The notes under the pieces are model-generated. The model worked only from the letters and a program-made list of their open reading frames with translations. It had not been told where the DNA came from and ran no database searches. Shown here one piece after another: positions 6,711 to 10,382 of a stretch of DNA of 10,382 nt. The stretch comes from Moraxellaceae bacterium (GTDB taxonomy: Bacteria; Pseudomonadota; Gammaproteobacteria; Pseudomonadales; Moraxellaceae), in NCBI GenBank assembly GCA_030684415.1, contig JAUXNL010000167.1:1-10382 (forward strand), read 5' to 3'. Position 1 is the first letter of the stretch. Every line of letters starts with the position of its first letter. The position numbers and the translations under genes were made by a program.

Positions 6711-6744
6711 ACAGCTTGCTGAAAAATGCTTTTCAGCAAGCTGT
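6711..6744. repeat. 15-bp inverted repeat built on the CAGCAAGC motif
   Basis: ACAGCTTGCTGAAAA (6711-6725) pairs perfectly with the arm at 6730-6744 across the loop ATGC. Three T residues sit at 6744-6746. The right arm is copy 2 of the dispersed TTTTCAGCAAGC motif. It could be a second terminator behind the zinc cluster, or a mobile palindromic element. Confidence 0.7.
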
Positions 6745-6825
6745 TTCCCGGGCAAGGATGGCCGGGTCACGATCTAAGTGATTGATTCAGCGTGGAGCGA
6801 TTACGGACATGTGCCTACATTGCGG

Positions 6826-6860
6826 GCTGAAAAAGCCCGGATGGGCGTTTTTCAGCAAGC
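6826..6860. repeat. Second hairpin carrying the TTTTTCAGCAAGC repeat
   Basis: GCTGAAAAAGCCC (6826-6838) folds on GGGC (6843-6846) and TTTTTCAGC (6848-6856), with a single G bulge and the loop GGAT. An alternative, smaller hairpin uses CGGGCT (6823-6828) and AGCCCG (6834-6839). It ends in copy 3 of the 13-mer. Apart from these elements I see nothing in 6745-6900. Confidence 0.6.
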
Positions 6861-6916
6861 GGCTAAGGATCGTTCGTACAGACTGACGCGACTGCTGCGT
6901 CCGGGGGCGTCCGGGG

Positions 6917-6922
6917 TATACT
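6917..6922 (+). promoter_or_regulatory. Possible -10 element for yibN-grxC-secB
   Basis: TATACT matches five of six bases of the sigma-70 -10 consensus and sits 34 bp before the yibN ATG. No good -35 is present at the normal distance (GC-rich sequence precedes it), so the promoter would be weak or need an activator. Confidence 0.35.
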
Positions 6923-6956
6923 GCCGGCCCGTTTTCACTCAAGACCCCAGCTTTCC

Positions 6957-7373
6957 ATGGACCGTTTCCTCGAGTTTGTTGTTAACCATTACCTCCTGTT
7001 CGGCACGCTGGTCGCGTTGGTGGCCGCGTATATCGCGACCGAGATGTCGCGTGGCGGCGAGAGCGTCAGCCCGCAGGGCCTTTCCGTGCTGACCAATCGC
7101 GAGAATGCCCGCGTCATCGACGTGCGCGATGTTGCCGAGTTCAAGGCCGGCCACATTACCGGCAGCGAAAATATTCCCTACAGCCGTATTACTGAGCGCC
7201 TCGACGAGTTGAAAAAAGAGCTTGAGCGCCCCATCGTGATTGTTTGCAACCTGGGACAGGTGGCCGGCACCGTCGGCCGCCAGCTCAAGACCGCGGGGAT
7301 GACCCGCGTCTACAAGCTCGAAGGCGGCATCAGCAACTGGAAGTCCCAGTCACTCCCGCTGGTCAAGAAATAG
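6957..7373 (+). CDS. yibN: Membrane-anchored rhodanese-like protein YibN
   Basis: This 138-residue protein has one N-terminal membrane helix (about 8-27) followed by a rhodanese domain (about 40-135). The domain contains VIDVRDVAEFKAGHITGSENIP and the active-site loop CNLGQVAG with C97, ending KLEGGISNWK. The catalytic Cys is kept, so sulfur transfer is possible. The exact substrate is not known from sequence. In Escherichia coli yibN also precedes grxC and secB, and this conserved order links it to membrane-protein biogenesis and thiol chemistry. No clear Shine-Dalgarno sequence precedes ATG 6957, but the membrane helix begins right after this Met, supporting the start. The gap to grxC is 23 bp, so the three genes likely form an operon. 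Confidence 0.92.
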   Translation: MDRFLEFVVNHYLLFGTLVALVAAYIATEMSRGGESVSPQGLSVLTNRENARVIDVRDVAEFKAGHITGSENIPYSRITERLDELKKELERPIVIVCNLGQVAGTVGRQLKTAGMTRVYKLEGGISNWKSQSLPLVKK

Positions 7374-7396
7374 TCTGCACGCTGCTCGAGGTTTTT

Positions 7397-7651
7397 ATGG
7401 CTGACATCGTCATGTACACCACGCCCGTTTGCCCGTACTGCGTGCGGGCCAAGCATCTGCTCAAGCAGAAGGGTGTTACGTGGACAGAAGTCGATGTGAG
7501 CCGTGATGCCGAGGCGCGCATGGCGCTGATGGCGCGCACAAAGCAGCGCACCGTGCCGCAGATTTTTATCAACGACCAGCATGTCGGCGGCAGTGATGAT
7601 CTTTATGCCCTTGAGCGGGCGGGCAAGCTCGACGCCCTGCTTGCCGGCTAA
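7397..7651 (+). CDS. grxC: Glutaredoxin 3 (GrxC)
   Basis: This small cytoplasmic dithiol oxidoreductase uses glutathione to reduce disulfides and mixed disulfides. The 84 residues are the normal class length. Visible features are the active site CPYC (C12, C15), the cis-proline motif TVPQIFIN (P54), and GGSDDL near 64-69 for glutathione binding. ATG 7397 has GAGG at 7388-7391, five bases upstream. The same frame is open further upstream, but that part overlaps yibN and is not glutaredoxin. It lies between yibN and secB as in Escherichia coli. Confidence 0.96.
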   Translation: MADIVMYTTPVCPYCVRAKHLLKQKGVTWTEVDVSRDAEARMALMARTKQRTVPQIFINDQHVGGSDDLYALERAGKLDALLAG

Positions 7652-7692
7652 GCCTGTCTTCAACCTTACTTCACCCCTCCAAGGACACTCTC

Positions 7693-8184
7693 ATGTCGGA
7701 ACAACTGTCGGAACAACAAGAAGCCGCCCAGTCACAGGGCCAGTTTGCCCTTCAGCGTATTTACGTGAAGGACCTGTCCTTCGAGGCGCCCAACGCACCG
7801 CAGGTGTTTTTGGGCGAATGGAAGCCGGACGTGAACGTCGATCTGTCCACGCAAACGCGCAAGCTCGACGACGGCAAGAACTATGAAGTGGTGCTGGGCC
7901 TGACCGTGACGGTGAAGAACGGCGGCAACACGGCGTTTGTGGTGGAAGTGAAGCAGGCCGGTATTTTCATGATTGATGGGGTGCCGGATGCGCAGTTGGG
8001 GCAGATTCTCGGCGCGTACTGCCCGAATGTGCTCTTCCCCTTCGCCCGCGAAACCGTTTCCGATGTGGTGACGCGTGGCAGCTTCCCGCAGTTACTGCTG
8101 GCTCCGGTGAATTTCGATGCGGTGTTTGCCGAAGCGCAGCGCCAGCGGCAAGCGCAGCAGCCGGTGGCAGCGCCACTGCAGTAA
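7693..8184 (+). CDS. secB: Protein-export chaperone SecB
   Basis: SecB is a cytoplasmic homotetramer that keeps preproteins unfolded and delivers them to SecA. The 163-residue sequence shows the family core: FALQRIYVKDLSFEAPNAP near 18-36, then VVLGLTVTVKN, VEVKQAGIF, and LGAYCPNVLFPFARE followed by GSFPQLLLAPVNFDA. The length is close to the usual 150-165. The N-terminus is Gln/Glu-rich and the C-terminal tail is a Gln/Ala-rich stretch of low conservation. An AAGGA ribosome binding site (7681-7685) lies seven bases before ATG 7693. It follows grxC by 41 bp and is closed by a strong palindrome. gpsA, the usual E. coli neighbour, is absent. Confidence 0.98.
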   Translation: MSEQLSEQQEAAQSQGQFALQRIYVKDLSFEAPNAPQVFLGEWKPDVNVDLSTQTRKLDDGKNYEVVLGLTVTVKNGGNTAFVVEVKQAGIFMIDGVPDAQLGQILGAYCPNVLFPFARETVSDVVTRGSFPQLLLAPVNFDAVFAEAQRQRQAQQPVAAPLQ

Positions 8185-8187
8185 ACG

Positions 8188-8221
8188 AATGAATCAGGCG
8201 GCCATGGCCGCCTGATTCATT
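8188..8221 (+). terminator. Perfect 34-bp palindrome after secB, probable terminator
   Basis: AATGAATCAGGCGGCCA (8188-8204) is followed at once by its exact reverse complement (8205-8221). It starts four bases after the secB stop codon. As RNA it would form a long hairpin with a tight CATG loop; the 3' arm ends in ATTCATTTCC. It most likely terminates the yibN-grxC-secB transcript. Its symmetry would let it act in both directions. Confidence 0.75.
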
Positions 8222-8322
8222 TCCGGCGCCTGTCTGCAAAGCGGCATGCCGATGGATTGAGATGCCGGTGTTGGATTGTGCGCCGGGCAGTGACGCCGGA
8301 TGACAGAGAAGGAGGGAGCGGC

Positions 8323-8808
8323 ATGATGATGGCAAAACACTCCATGTGGGTGCTGGTGGCGGCGATAAGCGCAGCGGCGCCCGCTCATGCCGAGCTTTAT
8401 AAATGGACCGATGAAAATGGCCGCGTTCATTACAGTGATCGTAAGCCCGGCAATGCGCCGGCCGTACAGACGCTGAAAACACGCCCCTCAGTACCACGAG
8501 CCGCTGCCGCAGAGGCCGACACCGAATCCGCCGCGCCAGCAGAAGACATTGTCGCCCGGCAAAAACGGATGGCCGACATCATGCGAGACGAGCGTGAAGC
8601 TCGCGAGCGTGAGCAAAAAGCCGCTGCTCAAAAAAAGCAGGAGCTTCAGCGTCGCTGTCTCAGTCTGCGCGACGAGTTGCGGCGTAGTGAGGGTGCCCGG
8701 ATTTACCAACTGGATGCCAAAGGTGAGCGCGTGTTCATGCCGGATGCCGAGCGCGATGCCTATGTGCAGAAAATGCAGAGCACATTGCGTGAGCACTGCT
8801 CGTCATGA
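8323..8808 (+). CDS. Periplasmic DUF4124-domain protein
   Basis: This 161-residue protein has a signal peptide cleaved after AHA (residue 23), then the DUF4124 signature ELYKWTDENGRVHYSDRKPG at 24-43. That motif is common in gammaproteobacterial periplasmic proteins of unknown role. The middle (about 75-115) is highly charged, Glu/Arg/Lys/Gln-rich and probably helical or coiled coil. The C-terminal part has Cys residues at 113 and 159 that could pair. The start is ATG 8323 with GGAGG at 8311-8315; two more in-frame ATGs follow directly. Its stop overlaps the next gene start (ATGA at 8805-8808), indicating translational coupling. Function unknown. Confidence 0.85.
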   Translation: MMMAKHSMWVLVAAISAAAPAHAELYKWTDENGRVHYSDRKPGNAPAVQTLKTRPSVPRAAAAEADTESAAPAEDIVARQKRMADIMRDEREAREREQKAAAQKKQELQRRCLSLRDELRRSEGARIYQLDAKGERVFMPDAERDAYVQKMQSTLREHCSS

Positions 8809-9806
8809 ATGAGGCTTCTGTCGTGAACCAGGCGCCTGTTGCAAAGGAGATGCTTACGCCATTGCCGCAAGTGGTGCTGCTGGATCGTGCCAGCCTCAAT
8901 CCCGCCGATCTGGATTTTTCGGCGCTGCAAGCACTGCCAGTGAAGCTGACGATGTACGACCACACCGCGCCAGCAGAAACCGCCGCACGACTCGCAGCTG
9001 CCAACATCGCCATCTGCAACAAGGTCGTCATTGATGCCGCCGTGATGGCGGCCTGCCCAGGGTTGCGCGCGATTGCGGTGACGGCCACCGGCCTTAACAA
9101 CATTGATTTAGCGGCAGCAAACGCACGCGGCATTACCGTGATGAATGTCAGTGGCTACGGCACCCGTGCGGTGGCCCAGCACACCTTCGCATTGCTGCTG
9201 GCGCTGACCAACCAGATACAGGCCTATGCGCGCGACGCCGTGAACGGGCGCTGGTCGCAAAGCCCTACGTTTTGTCTGTCGGATCATCCGGTGCGCGATC
9301 TGGATGGCGCCACGCTCGGAGTGATCGGTTACGGAGCACTGGGGCGCGAAGTCGCCGCGCTGGCGACAGCGTTCGGCATGACAGTGCTGGTGGCCGAAGG
9401 TGAAGGCGGCGCACAGCCCGGGCGTTTGCCGCTCGATGAGGTGCTGGCGCGCGCCGACATCGTCACACTGCATACCTTGCTCACTCCGCGCACGGAAAAA
9501 TTCATCAACGCTGAGCGATTGGCGCAAATGAAGCCCGGCGCGCTGCTGGTGAACACGGCGCGTGGCGGACTGGTTGATGAAGCGGCATTGCTGGCCGCGC
9601 TGCAGAGCGGACATCTGGGCGGCGCGGCACTGGATGTAGTGTCGGTAGAGCCGCCACCGGCGGATCACCCTCTGCTGACAGCAGGCTTGCCCAATCTGCT
9701 CATTACCCCGCACTGTGCATGGGTCAGTCGTGGCGCGCGCCAGCGTCTGCTGGATGGCACGGTCGACAATCTCCGGAACTTCCTGGCGGCCGCGCCGGCC
9801 GGTTAG
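8805..9806 (+). CDS. D-2-hydroxyacid dehydrogenase (glycerate dehydrogenase/hydroxypyruvate reductase-like)
   Basis: This cytoplasmic NAD(P)-dependent enzyme reduces 2-oxoacids to D-2-hydroxyacids. The 333 residues contain the nucleotide-binding motif GYGALG (175-180) and the catalytic triad R253 (NTARGG), E282 (VSVEPP) and H303 (TPHCAW). ATGLNNID (94-101) lies in the substrate domain. VLVAEGEGG near 194-202 and the C-terminal WVSRGARQRLLD resemble HprA-type hydroxypyruvate reductases, so hydroxypyruvate or glyoxylate is the best-guess substrate. The specificity cannot be read from sequence. ATG 8805 overlaps the upstream stop. ATG 8850 (residue 16) is an alternative, but its AAAGGAG sits too close. 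No clear terminator follows. Confidence 0.88.
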   Translation: MNEASVVNQAPVAKEMLTPLPQVVLLDRASLNPADLDFSALQALPVKLTMYDHTAPAETAARLAAANIAICNKVVIDAAVMAACPGLRAIAVTATGLNNIDLAAANARGITVMNVSGYGTRAVAQHTFALLLALTNQIQAYARDAVNGRWSQSPTFCLSDHPVRDLDGATLGVIGYGALGREVAALATAFGMTVLVAEGEGGAQPGRLPLDEVLARADIVTLHTLLTPRTEKFINAERLAQMKPGALLVNTARGGLVDEAALLAALQSGHLGGAALDVVSVEPPPADHPLLTAGLPNLLITPHCAWVSRGARQRLLDGTVDNLRNFLAAAPAG

Positions 9807-9864
9807 CACAGCGCGCCGCCTGTCTCAAGGCTGGCAATGCTGTCGCCAAGTCCGGACAATCCCA

Positions 9865-9893
9865 CTGACAAACCCTGAAGGGTGTTCTATACA
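9865..9893 (+). promoter_or_regulatory. Sigma-70-type promoter upstream of sutA
   Basis: CTGACA (9865-9870) and TATACA (9888-9893) match five of six consensus bases each (TTGACA and TATAAT, allowing TATACA as four to five). They are separated by exactly 17 bp. The spacer contains the small palindrome CCCTGAAGGG (9873-9882). The promoter lies 67 bp before the sutA ATG, leaving a leader of about 60 bases. Confidence 0.6.
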
Positions 9894-9959
9894 TTGCCCC
9901 GTCACTCCGGCAGCCCCTGCCGCGATGCACGGGACGCTGTCTTGTATGGGGGAGCCACC

Positions 9960-10277
9960 ATGGCCAATGATGATTACGATGGTTTTGAAGATCCTGTAGA
10001 GGCAGACGACGATACCGAAGAGGAATCGCCTGTTGATGCAGAAGAAGGGCCGGCGGTAGAAGCGGCAGACGAAGCCGGTGCGCCAGCGCCGCGCAATGCT
10101 GATCTTGAAGACGCCGAAACACTCACGGTGTCGAGCAAGGAGGCCTTGCGCCGCCAGCTTGAAGAAGAAATGGAGCGCTTTTTGGCGCGCGGTGGCCGCA
10201 TTCAGGAAATTCCGCCGGATGTCACCACTGATCCTCCACAAAAGCCGGTGAGCAATTACGGCTCCAAGCCCATCTGA
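9960..10277 (+). CDS. sutA: SutA-like RNA polymerase-binding transcriptional regulator
   Basis: SutA of Pseudomonas aeruginosa binds the beta subunit of RNA polymerase and supports transcription, notably of rRNA, in slow-growing cells. This 105-residue protein has the same build and length. An acidic, disordered N-terminal tail (about 1-52) is rich in Asp, Glu and Ala. A charged helix follows (about 58-75, SKEALRRQLEEEMERFLARG). The conserved tail holds GGRIQEIPPDV, then DPPQKP and the terminal YGSKPI. The last 30 residues are the recognisable part. ATG 9960 has GGAG at 9951-9954, five bases upstream. It has its own promoter and appears monocistronic. Acidic low-complexity sequence carries little homology signal, so the call rests on the C-terminus, length and layout. 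Confidence 0.85.
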   Translation: MANDDYDGFEDPVEADDDTEEESPVDAEEGPAVEAADEAGAPAPRNADLEDAETLTVSSKEALRRQLEEEMERFLARGGRIQEIPPDVTTDPPQKPVSNYGSKPI

Positions 10278-10365
10278 GCCGACTGTGCGTACAGACAGCG
10301 GGGCTTGGTGTTGCTCATGAGGCGGGCCCTGATGTTGATCAGGATGCTGGTCAAGATGTTTACAG

Positions 10366-10382
10366 CCCCGGCATGTCCGGGG
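10366..10382 (+). terminator. Hairpin at the window edge, possible sutA terminator
   Basis: CCCCGG (10366-10371) and CCGGGG (10377-10382) pair around the loop CATGT. Any T tract would lie outside the window, so the role cannot be decided. The distance from the sutA stop is about 90 bp. Confidence 0.35.

Noticed and set aside
5330..6739. 469-codon open frame on the minus strand
   Set aside because: It lies fully antisense to the AztD-like lipoprotein, has no recognisable motif, and arises from GC-rich codon use; the plus-strand frame has a lipobox and family motifs.
9108..9809. 233-codon minus-strand frame
   Set aside because: Antisense to the hydroxyacid dehydrogenase, whose catalytic and nucleotide-binding motifs are intact.

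Overview
The window looks like the chromosome of a Gammaproteobacterium, probably of the broad Pseudomonadales type. Three gene arrangements support this. orn and rsgA are divergent neighbours, as in Escherichia coli. The order yibN-grxC-secB is also conserved with E. coli. The last gene is a homologue of SutA, the RNA polymerase-binding acidic protein described in Pseudomonas aeruginosa. The DNA is GC-rich and the intergenic gaps mostly short.

Layout. Positions 1-250 hold a tandem pair of GC-rich palindromic units and no credible gene. orn (minus, 251-811) and rsgA (plus, 919-1965) diverge from a 107-bp gap. About 320 bp without a gene follow, ending in a perfect Zur-type operator at 2243-2257. 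This operator precedes a zinc-acquisition cluster on the plus strand: a small exported or membrane protein resembling DUF2946 (2286-2843), a ZnuD-type TonB-dependent receptor (2947-5292), and a His-rich lipoprotein related to the zinc chaperone AztD (5303-6616). A strong intrinsic terminator closes it at 6635-6669. A 290-bp spacer with two further hairpins, both built on a short repeat, leads to yibN-grxC-secB (6957-8184), which ends in a perfect 34-bp palindrome. A DUF4124 periplasmic protein (8323-8808) then overlaps a D-2-hydroxyacid dehydrogenase gene (8805-9806). sutA (9960-10277) has its own sigma-70-like promoter.

How the genes may work together. The zinc cluster reads as one Zur-repressed unit. 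Under zinc starvation the receptor would bring zinc across the outer membrane. The lipoprotein, predicted to sit on the outer membrane, would collect it in the periplasm and pass it to an inner-membrane transporter encoded elsewhere. No ABC transporter gene is present here. The remaining genes are housekeeping: RNA turnover (orn), 30S assembly (rsgA), thiol redox and protein export (yibN, grxC, secB), a dehydrogenase of 2-hydroxyacids, and slow-growth transcription control (sutA).

The part most worth attention is the zinc cluster. It pairs an AztD-like chaperone, anchored as a lipoprotein, with an outer-membrane receptor rather than with the ABC transporter it is usually associated with. All assignments come from reading motifs; no database search was run.
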